Shown here: positions 16,280 to 26,192 of the stretch, one piece after another | Layout of the letters: each line of letters opens with the position of its first letter | Numbering within the stretch: position 1 is the first letter of the stretch | Assembly: GCA_030065655.1 (NCBI GenBank) | Contig: JASJDT010000022.1 | Coordinates: 1 to 32,360, forward strand | From: Desulfocapsaceae bacterium | Lineage (GTDB): Bacteria > Desulfobacterota > Desulfobulbia > Desulfobulbales > Desulfocapsaceae | Length of the DNA: 32,360 nt | Direction: 5' to 3' | Notes under the pieces: model-generated | Database searches by the model: none | What the model was told of the DNA's origin: nothing | The model's input: only the letters and a program-made list of their open reading frames with translations | Translations under genes and position numbers: made by a program

Positions 16280-18721
16280 ATGGCTGAAGAAGCTACAATT
16301 ATTCCTCCGGAAAATAGTGATGGTTCCGGCGAAAACACTCAAAACACCGAATCACGCTCACTGATCGTTGCCAGAGACAATCCTCCTGGAAGGCTGATGA
16401 TCTTTCCTCTTCATGATCGCCCGATGTTTCCTAAAATGATGGGGCCGGTCATTATCGATGACAAAAATTATCAAAAAGTTATCGTTGAGGATGGAGAACA
16501 ATCCCAACCAATGTATTTTGGTCTGCTACTGGTAAAACCTACTGACGATAACCTGCAACACCGCCCTACCGATCAGGATGATTTCTTCTCCATGGGAGTG
16601 GTCGTTCGTGTCCAGAGTATGTCGCCTGCGCAGAAAGGTGAGCCTTTGCAGATCGTGGTGCAAGCACTTGAACGATTTGTCGTCAAAAAAATAGTGTTCA
16701 AAGATAGAGTTCCCTATGCGGATGTGGAATACTTTCGCGACCATCGCATTGAGGTAACCGAGGAAATCAAAGCCTATTCTGTTGCTATCGTCGATTGTAT
16801 AAAAGAATTGGTTACCCTCAATCCTTTGTTCAAAGAAGGTTTGTCTCTCATCATCGAACGCATTAATGTCAGTGATCCAAGTGCTCTTGCTGATTTTGCC
16901 GCTTCCATGACCACCTCGTCCGGCCCGGAACTTCAGCAGATTCTTGAGACCATCGATGTTCGGGAGCGAATCGAAAAGGTTCTTGTCCTCTTGAAAAATG
17001 AATTGGAGGTCTCCAAGCTCAAGGCCCAAATTTCCAAACGAATAGAGGAACAACTTTCCAAGCAGCAGCGCGAATTTTTTCTCAAGCAGCAGCTTCAAGA
17101 AATTAAGAAGGAGCTTGGTCTTGCCAAAGATGACACTCAGGCAGAAGTCGAAAAATTTGAGAAGCGTCTGAAAAATCTCACTTTGAGTGATGAGGCTGCC
17201 GACCGAGTGAAGGAGGAGATCGACAAACTCAAGCTAATCGGTCCATCGTCGGCTGAATTCAATGTTACCAGAGCCTATCTGGACTGGCTGACCATTCTTC
17301 CCTGGGGTGTTTATACCAATGATAACTATGATATCGCCAAGGCCGCAAATATACTTCATAAAGAACATCATGGCCTTGATGATGTGAAGGATCGCATCCT
17401 TGAACTCATCTCCGTAGGCATCATCAAGGGTGATCTTTCCGGTTCGATTATTCTCCTGGTTGGTCCCCCTGGTGTTGGTAAAACCTCCATTGGTCAGTCA
17501 ATCGCCAAAGCGCTGGGACGTGAATATTACCGCTTTTCTGTAGGTGGCATGCGTGATGAAGCAGAGATTAAGGGACATCGCCGAACCTACATTGGTGCAC
17601 TTCCTGGAAAATTTCTCCAGGCCATTAAAACCTGCAAGACTGCCAATCCCCTTATTATGCTTGACGAGGTGGATAAAATAGGGGCAAGTTTTCAAGGCGA
17701 TCCTGCATCTGCCCTGCTGGAGGTACTTGATCCCGAACAGAACCAAAATTTTCTTGACCACTATCTCGATGTGCGTTTCGATCTTTCAAAGGTTCTCTTC
17801 ATTTGCACCGCCAACCAGCTTGAATCCATTCCTCAACCACTTGTTGACCGAATGGAAGTTATTAGGCTGCCCGGATATATAAAAGAAGAGAAAGTGGAAA
17901 TAGCCACCAAACACCTCATTCCCAGACAACGGAAGATGCACGGTCTTACGGCCAAACAGATTGTCATTCCTAAGTCTGTTATTCGTGCAATTATAGATGG
18001 TTACGCCAGGGAAGCAGGTGTGAGATACCTGGAAAACTGCATTAAAAAAATCCTGAGGAAATCGGCTAAGGAAATAGTTGATAAACCGGAAACCAAGGTT
18101 CGTATCAAGACCCAGGATCTGCAGGATCTGCTTGGCAAAAAACATTTTACCGAAGATCAGGCCTTCAAGAAACCTCGTGTTGGAGTTATCAAAGGTCTTG
18201 CCTATACCAGTATGGGAGGGACAACCCTGTACGTTGAATCAATTCCCCTTCCGGCCAAGCAGCCTGGGTATAAACAAACTGGCCAACTTGGCAAAGTCAT
18301 GGTGGAATCAGCGGAAATCGCTTACAGCTACATTCGCTCGCTGCTGCGCAACAACAAAAAAGCGGTCGAGTTTTTTGCCAATAATTTTATTCATCTGCAC
18401 GTACCGGCAGGAGCAACACCCAAGGATGGTCCTTCAGCCGGAATCACCATGGCATGCTCTCTCTATTCTCTTGCCATCAACAAACCGATCATTGCCTCTA
18501 CAGCGATGACCGGAGAGTTAACCCTAAGCGGATTGGTTATGCCAATAGGCGGGGTCAAGGAGAAAATTATTGCGGCGAAGCGTGCCAAGGTAAAACAGGT
18601 CATCCTTCCTAACGAAAACAAAGATGATTTTGAGCTTCTGCCAAAACATATACAGGACGGTATAACGCCTCACTTCGTAACAACGTTTAACGATGTGAAG
18701 AAAATCTGCTTTCCCAACTAA
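16280..18721 (+). CDS. lon: ATP-dependent protease Lon
   Basis: An 813-residue cytoplasmic protease that unfolds and degrades damaged and regulatory proteins, the usual length for LonA. An N-terminal substrate-binding domain ([20 protein letters not shown]) is followed by the coiled region [18 protein letters not shown]. The AAA+ module has Walker A GPPGVGKT at 395-402 and Walker [11 protein letters not shown] near 459-468. The C-terminal protease carries the catalytic pair S719 (DGPSAG) and K762 (GGVKEK). All key residues are present. AAGGAG at 16267-16272 lies 7 bases before the ATG. The gene is alone, has a heat-shock-like promoter candidate upstream, and ends at a very strong hairpin. Confidence 0.98.
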   Translation: MAEEATIIPPENSDGSGENTQNTESRSLIVARDNPPGRLMIFPLHDRPMFPKMMGPVIIDDKNYQKVIVEDGEQSQPMYFGLLLVKPTDDNLQHRPTDQDDFFSMGVVVRVQSMSPAQKGEPLQIVVQALERFVVKKIVFKDRVPYADVEYFRDHRIEVTEEIKAYSVAIVDCIKELVTLNPLFKEGLSLIIERINVSDPSALADFAASMTTSSGPELQQILETIDVRERIEKVLVLLKNELEVSKLKAQISKRIEEQLSKQQREFFLKQQLQEIKKELGLAKDDTQAEVEKFEKRLKNLTLSDEAADRVKEEIDKLKLIGPSSAEFNVTRAYLDWLTILPWGVYTNDNYDIAKAANILHKEHHGLDDVKDRILELISVGIIKGDLSGSIILLVGPPGVGKTSIGQSIAKALGREYYRFSVGGMRDEAEIKGHRRTYIGALPGKFLQAIKTCKTANPLIMLDEVDKIGASFQGDPASALLEVLDPEQNQNFLDHYLDVRFDLSKVLFICTANQLESIPQPLVDRMEVIRLPGYIKEEKVEIATKHLIPRQRKMHGLTAKQIVIPKSVIRAIIDGYAREAGVRYLENCIKKILRKSAKEIVDKPETKVRIKTQDLQDLLGKKHFTEDQAFKKPRVGVIKGLAYTSMGGTTLYVESIPLPAKQPGYKQTGQLGKVMVESAEIAYSYIRSLLRNNKKAVEFFANNFIHLHVPAGATPKDGPSAGITMACSLYSLAINKPIIASTAMTGELTLSGLVMPIGGVKEKIIAAKRAKVKQVILPNENKDDFELLPKHIQDGITPHFVTTFNDVKKICFPN

Positions 18722-18748
18722 TCAACTTTATACTGATTCTACCTTTCC

Positions 18749-18790
18749 GGAGGTTGCCCAAGGGTTCATCAAAACCTTGGGCAATCCTCC
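18749..18790 (+). terminator. Strong intrinsic terminator after lon
   Basis: A 15-bp stem (GGAGGTTGCCCAAGG against CCTTGGGCAATCCTCC, one bulged T) closes an 11-base loop and is followed by TTTCC. It lies 27 bases after the lon stop. Confidence 0.85.
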
Positions 18791-19030
18791 TTTCCGAATA
18801 CCTCCATTGCATATATCTTTGCAAGAACCCAAATCAATGATGCGCCATCTGCCCAGGCGTATCTGCTCTTTCCTCTCGAAGCGCAGGTATTAAAATCACT
18901 GGTCTGGCTAGCCTTATTGGGTATTGATCCACTGTTTTTCCACAATTTATTTCCATTGCTGAAAAAAAACAGAGCGTTATTATAGCAGCAACATATAACT
19001 CACAATTCCCGTCAATCTGAGGACATCGGT
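18791..19030. other. Leader region of the AI-2E permease gene
   Basis: No gene is seen. GAGGA at 19019-19023 is the ribosome binding site of the permease gene. No convincing promoter pair was found. Confidence 0.35.
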
Positions 19031-20149
19031 ATGGAAGAAAATACCTCTAATGAAAATACCCATTTTATCGCCCTGCTGACCGTGGCCCTGATATGTGCCT
19101 CAATGTATATCTTTTCACCTTTTCTAAAATACTTGTTGGTTGCTGCCGTGCTTGCTCTATCCACTTCGCACGCTTTTGTAGCAGCAGTAGCTTTTATTGA
19201 GAATAGTTCTAGCCTGCCTAATTGGATAAAGCGCTCAAAAAAAGTCATTGTCTCGACGCTGTTTGCCGCATTCTTTTTGATGATGATTTTCACGCCGCTC
19301 CTGTACTTTCTCACCGTAACATTCGATCAAATCTCTGCCCTCAATATCGAAGAGATTAAAACAACAGCACTGGATATTTGGAAAAGGTTCATGGGACTTA
19401 CGGAGAATGTGCCTTTGCTTGCTGAGCTTTTTCAGCGCCTTAAAACTGAGGGTACCTCATTGATCAATGGCGCCTCCATTGAAGCAGTCCTCAAAGGTGG
19501 TCAAAATATGTTTTCCGGAGCAAGCGGACTGATTATTCAGATTGGCTGGATATTAATATTTTATTTTCTATTCAACCTCTACGGAGCAAATATCCTTCAT
19601 TTTCTCGCAACCCTGATGCCTACGACAATCAAACATGAAAAGTATCTCTACAAGGAATGTACCGGCACCGTGGCCGTGGTTTTTTACGGAAGCCTTTTCA
19701 ATATGGCGGCACAGGGCGTGGCATTTGGCATTCTGATGGCCTTCATTGGTGGATATGACAGCCTCTATCTCGGTGTGCTTGCCGGGTTCTGCTCCATCAT
19801 CCCTATAATTGGGGCAGCCCTTGTCTATATTCCGGTAGTTGTTCTTGAACTGCTGCATGGCAACTATCTCAAAGCTGTTATCATTTTACTTTTCGCCTGG
19901 ACGGTTATGGGTTTTCTGATTGATAATTTCCTTAGGATTTTTTTCATTTCAAATCTAAAAAGGATTTTCGGTTTTGAATATACCATGAACGAAGTACTGA
20001 TTCTGCTTTCCATATTGGCTGGGATTGCCACCTTGGGTTTCTGGGGATTAATCATTGGTCCTTCCGTCATCGCTTTGACTCTTGCCGCTGCCAATATTTG
20101 TCGGGATATAATCGGTGAGGATGAACACACTCCTCTAACAGGCTGCTGA
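19031..20149 (+). CDS. AI-2E-family (PerM-like) membrane permease
   Basis: A 372-residue inner-membrane protein with seven to eight predicted helices. There is a two-helix N-terminal part, a soluble loop at about 95-150 (DQISALNIEEIKTTALDIWKRF), and a C-terminal bundle with the family features GVLAGFCSIIPIIGAAL and GPSVIALTLA. The family is called autoinducer-2 exporter, but most members have unknown substrates, and some are linked to ion or sodium/proton antiport. No substrate is assigned here. It is flanked by the lon terminator and by the convergent PilZ-like gene. Confidence 0.85.
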   Translation: MEENTSNENTHFIALLTVALICASMYIFSPFLKYLLVAAVLALSTSHAFVAAVAFIENSSSLPNWIKRSKKVIVSTLFAAFFLMMIFTPLLYFLTVTFDQISALNIEEIKTTALDIWKRFMGLTENVPLLAELFQRLKTEGTSLINGASIEAVLKGGQNMFSGASGLIIQIGWILIFYFLFNLYGANILHFLATLMPTTIKHEKYLYKECTGTVAVVFYGSLFNMAAQGVAFGILMAFIGGYDSLYLGVLAGFCSIIPIIGAALVYIPVVVLELLHGNYLKAVIILLFAWTVMGFLIDNFLRIFFISNLKRIFGFEYTMNEVLILLSILAGIATLGFWGLIIGPSVIALTLAAANICRDIIGEDEHTPLTGC

Positions 20150-20215
20150 TTGGATAGAGCATAGATTCATCGTAGAGGAAAAACTATAAGGGAAAAAATG
20201 ACCGGAGAATTCTTT

Positions 20216-20572
20216 TTATGGCTGGCTGATGCTATTGTTTTCAATCACTTTTTCCAGTAGATTTCGATCTCTCTCGGATATACGGTCAAAGAATATGGTC
20301 AGTTCATAGGGCAGTTGTGAAAAATCCTCATTTTTTTTCTCGCAATGCACCACCACTCCACTGCACATAACCCATTGCGGCTGACAATCACCCGATTCTT
20401 GAATGGGAAGTTCCAAGCGAATATCCAGAACAGTCAGTTCTTTTATCTTCTTGGAGGTACGACAAAGCATCCCCGATTGACTGACATGCTGCGACAGGCT
20501 GGAGACTTCTCCAGGAAATTCCAGAGACACGTCGAAAGCACATTGTTCTTTGGTATGCTGTGCTGTAACCAT
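20216..20572 (-). CDS. PilZ-like protein lacking the c-di-GMP arginine motif
   Basis: A 118-residue cytoplasmic protein resembling a degenerate PilZ domain. It has a beta-barrel-like pattern with HVSQSGMLCRT in place of the D/NxSxxG motif, and CSGVVVHCEK followed by YELTIFFDRISERDRNLLEKVI. The N-terminal RxxxR motif that contacts c-di-GMP is missing, so binding is doubtful. It may have a structural or regulatory role without ligand. I chose the ATG at 20572 because GAGGG precedes it by 6 bases. An in-frame GTG at 20584 would add four residues but lacks a ribosome binding site. Family assignment is moderate. Confidence 0.65.
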   Translation of the reverse strand: MVTAQHTKEQCAFDVSLEFPGEVSSLSQHVSQSGMLCRTSKKIKELTVLDIRLELPIQESGDCQPQWVMCSGVVVHCEKKNEDFSQLPYELTIFFDRISERDRNLLEKVIENNSISQP

Positions 20573-21219
20573 TTCAACCCTCACCGGCAGATATTCTTGT
20601 CTTCAATACTTCTAAATCCTATCAAAGCCAAAGAGGGAATTCAAGCAATGTCCAGCACAGCTAAAATGTGGTCTGGTTATCTGATTTCACCGCAACAATG
20701 AAGTAATAAACTGTTTTTATTTGTTTAATTTTTTTAAAAAACTAAAAACAATTCTTTTTTATATTCACTCGGGTGAACTGCTAAACCATTTATAATTCTC
20801 AATTAAGTAAAAATTACAATCTCTACTAGAAAAAATGAAAAAAACTGGAACTTACATCATTGCGAAACGCTCTAGAAACGAAATAAGTATTTCTCGTATG
20901 GTTCTTTAGAATGGGTATAGCCAACCATCTTACTCTTTTATAAAAGACAAAACGGCACCATTCGATTTGGAGAACGACACAAATATAAAGTTAGGCAGAG
21001 ATATGGGAAGAGAGGTTACTCTGATAGGCTCTCAGCTCCGATAAAATCATAATGATTCAACCGGAGCTAGAGAGATTACCGCAATAATGACAGTTATTTT
21101 TTGTAAAGGTATTCTGACAATCCCTTGGGAATCAATAGTGCTTTAACCGTAAAAGTTTGTCAGCAGCTCTGATATTCCACAGTTTTCTTATCTTATGAAG
21201 GGATTGCCAAAATCACTCT
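20573..21219. other. Long gene-free stretch
   Basis: About 650 bases of AT-rich sequence without a convincing coding frame on either strand. It contains the imperfect hairpin 21029-21074 and a 9-bp inverted pair (CAATCCCTT at 21118-21126 and AAGGGATTG at 21198-21206) that could fold downstream of the rubredoxin gene. A small RNA is possible but nothing proves it. Confidence 0.4.
21029..21074. repeat. Imperfect inverted repeat
   Basis: CTCTCAGCTCCG at 21029-21040 pairs with CGGAGCTAGAGAG at 21062-21074, with one bulged A. The 21-base loop itself contains the palindrome AATCAT-A-ATGATT. No T-run follows either strand, so a simple terminator is unlikely. Confidence 0.55.
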
Positions 21220-21381
21220 CTAGTCCATAGGACTGAAATCGTCTTTGGATGCCCCGCAAAGAGGACATACCCAATCTTCAGGCAGATTTTCAAATGCTGT
21301 ACCTGCTGCTACGCCGTTATCGGGATCTCCTTCAGCAGGGTCATATACATAGTCACAAATATCACAAACGTATTTCTTCAT
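21220..21381 (-). CDS. Rubredoxin
   Basis: A 53-residue one-iron electron carrier, full length for the family. Two cysteine pairs bind the iron: CDIC at residues 6-9 and CPLC at 39-42. The conserved aromatic and glycine framework is present ([13 protein letters not shown], then [19 protein letters not shown]). It would pass electrons to rubrerythrin, encoded in this window, or to other oxygen-defence proteins in the cytoplasm. AAGGAG lies about 6 bases before the ATG. It is transcribed alone and in the same direction as fumarase, 348 bases upstream. Confidence 0.97.
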   Translation of the reverse strand: MKKYVCDICDYVYDPAEGDPDNGVAAGTAFENLPEDWVCPLCGASKDDFSPMD

Positions 21382-21729
21382 GGTTCACTCCTTTTTAGTT
21401 CTCTTCAAATTGTCTTCATTCAAAACAGGCACTGCATTTTAGGCAGAGCAAAAAAACATACTCACCATCTGTTTATTTCAGATAACATGCCTCCGAATTA
21501 CCAAAGAAACCGTTTATGTTCAATGAGAAAATAGCAGAACAGGTGAACTATCATGAAATGAAATTGCACGATAATTCTCCATAACTTAAGAGCCATCAAA
21601 TGGAAATGATTTGCTCATGATACTTACTAGGCTAGTTTTCGGCCAATTGAGATTTCGGAAATGAGTCCTTGTTTGATCTGAGATTTGGCAACTCGGGTTC
21701 GTTATGAACTAACCTGAAAAAGGTAATCG
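21382..21729. other. Spacer between fumarase and rubredoxin
   Basis: Upstream sequence of the rubredoxin gene (minus strand), with its AAGGAG site next to the start. No clear promoter pair, repeat or gene was recognised. Confidence 0.35.
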
Positions 21730-23127
21730 TTACTCTTCATCCCCTAGCATATTTTGAGGGTTAAGCCATTTATGCAAGCTTTCTTCATCCACATCCAGGG
21801 TTTTCGACGCTTCTTCGAAAAGCGTAGTGCCTCTGCTATGCGCTGCCTTGGCTATTTCCGCTGCTTTTTCATAGCCAATATGGGGAGTTAATGCCGTGAC
21901 AAGCATGAGTGAGTTTTCAAGATGCTTTGCTATTTGTTTGACTCTTGGTTCAATACCAACAACACAATTGTCATGAAACGCCTGTATCGCATCGCCAAGC
22001 AAATTCGCTGATTGCAAGAAATTAGCAATAATCATAGGTTTGTAGACATTCAGTTCAAAATGGCCATTGGCCGAACCGAATCCAATGGCAACATCATTGC
22101 CGATAACTTGTCCACACACCATGGTGAGGGCTTCTACCTGACTTGGATTGACTTTACCAGGCATGATCGATGAGCCCGGTTCATTAGCGGGGAGTTGTAA
22201 TTCTCCAAGACCGCAGCGAGGCCCGGAGGCAAGTTGACGAATATCACAGGCGATTTTGTGCAAACTAATAGCCAACTGTTTTAATGCTGCATGGGCAGCG
22301 ACAATTCCATTATGAGCGGAAAGTGCTTCAAATTTATTTGGTGCCGTACAAAATTGCATACCGGTAAACTTAGTAATATAAAGAGCAACTTTTTCCGTAT
22401 AGCCTGGTGGACAATTCAGTCCTGTACCAACTGCCGTTCCTCCCAAAGCCAACTCCTGCAATCTGGTCATTGAACTTCGCAGAGATTCGGTACCATTCTC
22501 AACTAGGGTTAGATATCCGGAAAACTCTTGTCCTAGGGTGAGCGGGGTGGCGTCCATCCAATGCGTTCTGCCAATTTTGGCAATGCCTGTGAACTGTTTA
22601 ACTTTATTTTGAAGGGCAAGACGAAGCACCTCAAGCGCCGGCAACGTTTTGTTCTGTAAAACCATAGTAGCAGCAATGTGCATGGCGGTTGGAAAAGTAT
22701 CATTTGACGATTGGGATCTATTTACATCATCATTGGGATGGACCAGACGCTCTCCCTGGTCTAGCTGTTTGCCTTGATGAACATGAATTCTATTGGCAAT
22801 TACCTCGTTTACATTCATGTTCGTATGGGTGCCTGAACCAGTTTGCCACACAACTAAAGGAAAGTGGTCGTCAAGTTCGCCAGCGATAATCTCGTTGCAG
22901 ACTCGAGTTATATATTCCTTCTTTTCTGGGGATAACACACCAAGATCAGCATTGGCTGCTGCAGCGGCCTTCTTGAGATAACCAAATGCCCTGATGATCT
23001 CAATGGGCATGGAGGCCCGCTCACCGATAGGAAAGTTAAGCAACGAACGTTGTGTCTGCGCTCCCCACAGCTTGTCGTTCTCAACTTTCACCTCTCCCAT
23101 AGTATCTTTTTCTGTTCTATGTCTCAT
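21730..23127 (-). CDS. fumC: Class II fumarate hydratase
   Basis: A 465-residue, oxygen-stable fumarase that interconverts fumarate and malate. The superfamily signature [10 protein letters not shown] is at residues 318-327, and the catalytic loop contains its serine. H189 lies in [11 protein letters not shown], and the substrate-binding motif [10 protein letters not shown] is at 96-105. Length and motifs are full. In a sulfate reducer it may serve the citric-acid cycle or a reductive C4 route. I chose the ATG at 23127 with AGGA 8 bases upstream. An in-frame GTG at 23130 would add one residue. No iron-sulfur ligands are needed, unlike class I fumarases. Confidence 0.97.
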   Translation of the reverse strand: MRHRTEKDTMGEVKVENDKLWGAQTQRSLLNFPIGERASMPIEIIRAFGYLKKAAAAANADLGVLSPEKKEYITRVCNEIIAGELDDHFPLVVWQTGSGTHTNMNVNEVIANRIHVHQGKQLDQGERLVHPNDDVNRSQSSNDTFPTAMHIAATMVLQNKTLPALEVLRLALQNKVKQFTGIAKIGRTHWMDATPLTLGQEFSGYLTLVENGTESLRSSMTRLQELALGGTAVGTGLNCPPGYTEKVALYITKFTGMQFCTAPNKFEALSAHNGIVAAHAALKQLAISLHKIACDIRQLASGPRCGLGELQLPANEPGSSIMPGKVNPSQVEALTMVCGQVIGNDVAIGFGSANGHFELNVYKPMIIANFLQSANLLGDAIQAFHDNCVVGIEPRVKQIAKHLENSLMLVTALTPHIGYEKAAEIAKAAHSRGTTLFEEASKTLDVDEESLHKWLNPQNMLGDEE

Positions 23128-23471
23128 CACCGTTATCCTCAGAAAAGAAGTCCTTACTTCGCCTTATTTAATTAATTATTCTTATAAAATCACGGTATAT
23201 TACAGTTTGGCATAACATAAATAATGCTTTGCAAGCATACGCTTGTCAATAGCCTGGTCTCTCGTATACATCCAGCCTGGATAAATAAATAGGTGCTGAA
23301 ATCCGCTCCAGAATACAAACAGGCATTTTCTGGAATTGGGGGTTTTGATAAAGAAAAAGTAATATCTAAAGTATAACCATTATTATTTATTGTCCTATGT
23401 GCATATGTTATTATTTGTCATTAAAAGTGATAAGAGGGTAAACCACATCAGTCATCACATTTACATAAATT
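23128..23471. other. Spacer between divergent genes
   Basis: AT-rich, between fumC (minus) and the DUF3786 gene (plus). It should hold promoters for both, but none stands out. No repeat or small gene is seen. Confidence 0.35.
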
Positions 23472-24272
23472 ATGAAATCCTTTGATAACGCCTTACAAAT
23501 ATTTAAGCTGACGCCACAAACAAATTGTAGAGAGTGTTTTCTACCAACCTGTATGGCCTTCGCAGGCGCAGTCTTTACTGGAACGAAAAGGCTTAGCGAC
23601 TGCCCGTACATCCCTGAAGAAATTCTTGAAGAATACTGCGAAAAACCAGCTGGTCATGATTCTATGGCGGAAAATGTCAAAGATACCCTTGCAAAACTCA
23701 GAAACGAAATAGCCAAAATAGATTTGTCTGCCATTGCAGACAAGCTAGGTGGAACGTACAAAGATGGCTGGTTGACCCTCTCAGTACTCGGCAAAAAATA
23801 TAGCGTGGCAGATGATGGCAGGATATCAACCGATATCCATGTAAATCCCTGGGTGGCCATACCAGTTTATGATTATCTCCTCCACGGCGGCAGAGGTGAA
23901 ATAAAAGGCAGGTGGGTTCCTCTACGGGAGCTGCCAAGCGGTAAAGATTGGTACCGCCTGTTTGGCCAGCGCTGTGAAGCACCGCTGAAAAAGTTGGCCG
24001 ATGCCTCCCCCGAACTTTTTGCCGACATGATCCGGCTTTTCGACGCAAAACAGGTGGAAAGCCATGATGATGCTGATGTCTCGGTTGTTCTCTATCCTTT
24101 ACCTAAATTACCTATGCTTATCTGCTACTGGTATGCGGACGAAGGCATGGAATCTGATCTTCACTTATTCTTCGATGAATCTGCAGAGGATTTTGTCGAT
24201 CCCAACTCCATCAACTCAATAGGCTCAGGTTTTGTTACCATGCTTGAAAAGCTGAGCCTTCGACACAGTTGA
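23472..24272 (+). CDS. DUF3786 protein with N-terminal 4Fe-4S domain
   Basis: A 266-residue protein. Near residues 19-45, NCRECFLPTCMAFAG followed by SDCP gives a C-x2-C-x4-C-x16-C pattern, the FeS domain found in corrinoid and CO-dehydrogenase-related proteins. The rest matches DUF3786, whose function is unknown (WLTLSVLGKKYSVADDGRIS, VVLYPLPKLPMLICYWYADE). DUF3786 proteins are common in sulfate reducers and methanogens. A link to C1 or corrinoid metabolism is inferred from the FeS domain only. There is no good ribosome binding site before the ATG (CATAAATT). It is monocistronic and convergent with the aminotransferase. Confidence 0.88.
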   Translation: MKSFDNALQIFKLTPQTNCRECFLPTCMAFAGAVFTGTKRLSDCPYIPEEILEEYCEKPAGHDSMAENVKDTLAKLRNEIAKIDLSAIADKLGGTYKDGWLTLSVLGKKYSVADDGRISTDIHVNPWVAIPVYDYLLHGGRGEIKGRWVPLRELPSGKDWYRLFGQRCEAPLKKLADASPELFADMIRLFDAKQVESHDDADVSVVLYPLPKLPMLICYWYADEGMESDLHLFFDESAEDFVDPNSINSIGSGFVTMLEKLSLRHS

Positions 24273-24403
24273 TATCTATGCAAACCTTTATGAAAAAATT
24301 ATCCTGACTTTTCCTGCTAAAGAGGTAAATAGTCACACCAATCATGCGCTGGTCTGACAACAGATTCACAGGCAAAGGTCGGACACAAATGAATAACTAC
24401 TCC

Positions 24404-25636
24404 TTATGATTCTTCAAAAGTGAACGTACCTTCCTCGATTTCCCGGTCGATGTCATTTAGGCTTCGTTTCATCTGCTTGAGGGCTTGGCGTATGCGATTT
24501 TCATTTTCCACCAGAGCAAGACGCAGATACTCTTCACCCTCTTCACCAAATCCAGCTCCTGGGGCTACTGCTACATTGGCCCTGTTCATCATCTCTACCG
24601 CAAAACGGATAGATCCCATGCGAACATATGGCTCCGGTATTTTAACCCAGAGAAACATCCCGGCCTTTGGTGTTTCCACCTCCCACCCCATACGCTCCAA
24701 TCCTTCACAGAGGACATCCCGCCGCTTTTGATAAACTTCGACCTGCTCTTGAATGCTATCCTCGCAATCGCGCATGGCCACAATGCCGGCAACTTGGATG
24801 GCTGAGAAAATTCCGTAATCGTAGTATCCCTTAATCTTGGATAATCCTTCAATGATGTGGGGGTTACCAACGCAATAGCCTAAACGCCAGCCAGCCATAT
24901 TGTATGATTTGGAAAAGGACCCGAATTCCACGGCAACATCTTGGGAGCCGGGTATTTCAAGCAGACTGGGAGCAACGTAATCATCAAAGGTAATTCTGGC
25001 ATAGGCAAAATCGTTGATAACCATGAAATCGTATTTTTTGGCAAGCCTAATAACCTCGCTGAAAAATTCTTTTGAGGCAAGCGTTCCGGTGGGGTTATGA
25101 GGATAGTTCAACATTACCAATTTAGGCCTTGGGTATAGTGACTGACAGACATTCTGTATCTGCTGCAAGAAAGTCTCCTCTGAATGAAGGGATATGCGTA
25201 TTACGGAAGCACCAGCTATGACAGCAGCATAAACATGGATCGGAAAGGCTGGAGCGGGCACGAGTACCGAATCTCCTGGTCCCAAAAGAGCCAGACTCAG
25301 ATGAGAAATTCCTTCCTTTGAACCTATGGTGCAAATGATATCGTCAGTTCCTCTCAAGTCAACATCGTAATTTCGTTTATAATAGAGGGCGATCTCCCGC
25401 TTGAGATTTTTCATACCACCAGCTACAGGATACCGATGGCTTTTAGGATCATTAGCGACTTCAATAAGCTTTTCGGTTACCAAACCGGGAGCTGGATCAA
25501 TGGGATTCCCCATCCCCAGGTCAATTACATCATCTCCATCCCAGCGTTTCTCCATCTTCATTTTGTTTATCATGCCAAAAAGATAGGGAGGCAGCTGTTC
25601 CATTCTTTCCGCAAATTTTATCTTTTGTTCAGTCAT
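24404..25636 (-). CDS. Class I aminotransferase (AlaC-like)
   Basis: A 410-residue fold-type I PLP enzyme. The Schiff-base lysine is K243 in FGSFSKSYNMAGWRLGYCVG. The substrate/cofactor motif NPTG is at 181-184 and the small-domain arginine lies in EEYLRLALVEN. The MEKRWDGDDVIDLGMGNPI start and overall length match the alanine/glutamate-pyruvate transaminase subgroup, so the likely reaction is glutamate plus pyruvate to alanine plus 2-oxoglutarate. Aspartate or aromatic specificity cannot be excluded. It has two tandem GAGG motifs just before the ATG. It stands alone, with a long spacer before pta. Confidence 0.93.
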   Translation of the reverse strand: MTEQKIKFAERMEQLPPYLFGMINKMKMEKRWDGDDVIDLGMGNPIDPAPGLVTEKLIEVANDPKSHRYPVAGGMKNLKREIALYYKRNYDVDLRGTDDIICTIGSKEGISHLSLALLGPGDSVLVPAPAFPIHVYAAVIAGASVIRISLHSEETFLQQIQNVCQSLYPRPKLVMLNYPHNPTGTLASKEFFSEVIRLAKKYDFMVINDFAYARITFDDYVAPSLLEIPGSQDVAVEFGSFSKSYNMAGWRLGYCVGNPHIIEGLSKIKGYYDYGIFSAIQVAGIVAMRDCEDSIQEQVEVYQKRRDVLCEGLERMGWEVETPKAGMFLWVKIPEPYVRMGSIRFAVEMMNRANVAVAPGAGFGEEGEEYLRLALVENENRIRQALKQMKRSLNDIDREIEEGTFTFEES

Positions 25637-26192
25637 TTCCTCTTTCCTCGCTGCTGATGAAACGTTATTGAAGCATCATTTAGATCTGGAAACTTTTCCC
25701 GTTTTTCTAAGATATTGACAAGCATGTAGATACTTTACAACGACAAAACCCTGATTATGATTTGCCGAGACTGAAGAGCGTTTATCTACAGGGACATTGC
25801 GAGCAAGCCGTAGCTGAGTCAACTTGCCAGTTCAGCTTGTTGGCTTAGCAATTACATATTCTAACATTAAGAAATAATTCAACCATTGACTATTCCAGCT
25901 AAATTACCTGCATATCCATAAATTAACAAGTATTTACCAATCTACCAGCAGCTCTTTGTTTTTTGTAATTAGAGACTTCTCCAGGTTTAAACATAAGTGA
26001 TATTGATCATGAGAATTAGTATGAATAATTGTATTTCTTTGTCGTTTTCTGGTAATCTGAAAAGCGCGTTTGTAGTATTTGGGTTTACCACCTTCTAGAA
26101 CCCTCCTACGGTTATCGCCTCATTATAATCATATATTATTGTGAAATTGAATATTAATCCGTGCTTTAAATTAGGCACAATAAGGAAAAATA
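25637..26192. other. Long spacer before pta-ackA
   Basis: About 555 AT-rich bases without a convincing gene. They contain the imperfect inverted repeat at 25796-25852 and, near the right end, the pta ribosome binding site (AAGGA, about 7 bases before the ATG). Promoters for both the aminotransferase (minus) and pta (plus) should lie here, but none was identified with confidence. Confidence 0.4.
25796..25852. repeat. Imperfect inverted repeat
   Basis: Outer ATTGC/GCAAT, middle AAGCC/GGCTT and inner AGCTGA/TCAGCT (25812-25817 with 25832-25837) nest around a 14-base loop, with several mismatches and bulges. It lies between aminotransferase and pta. No T-run follows. Confidence 0.45.

Noticed and set aside
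16526-17098. 190-codon minus-strand open frame opposite lon
   Set aside because: Antisense shadow of the Lon N-terminal region.
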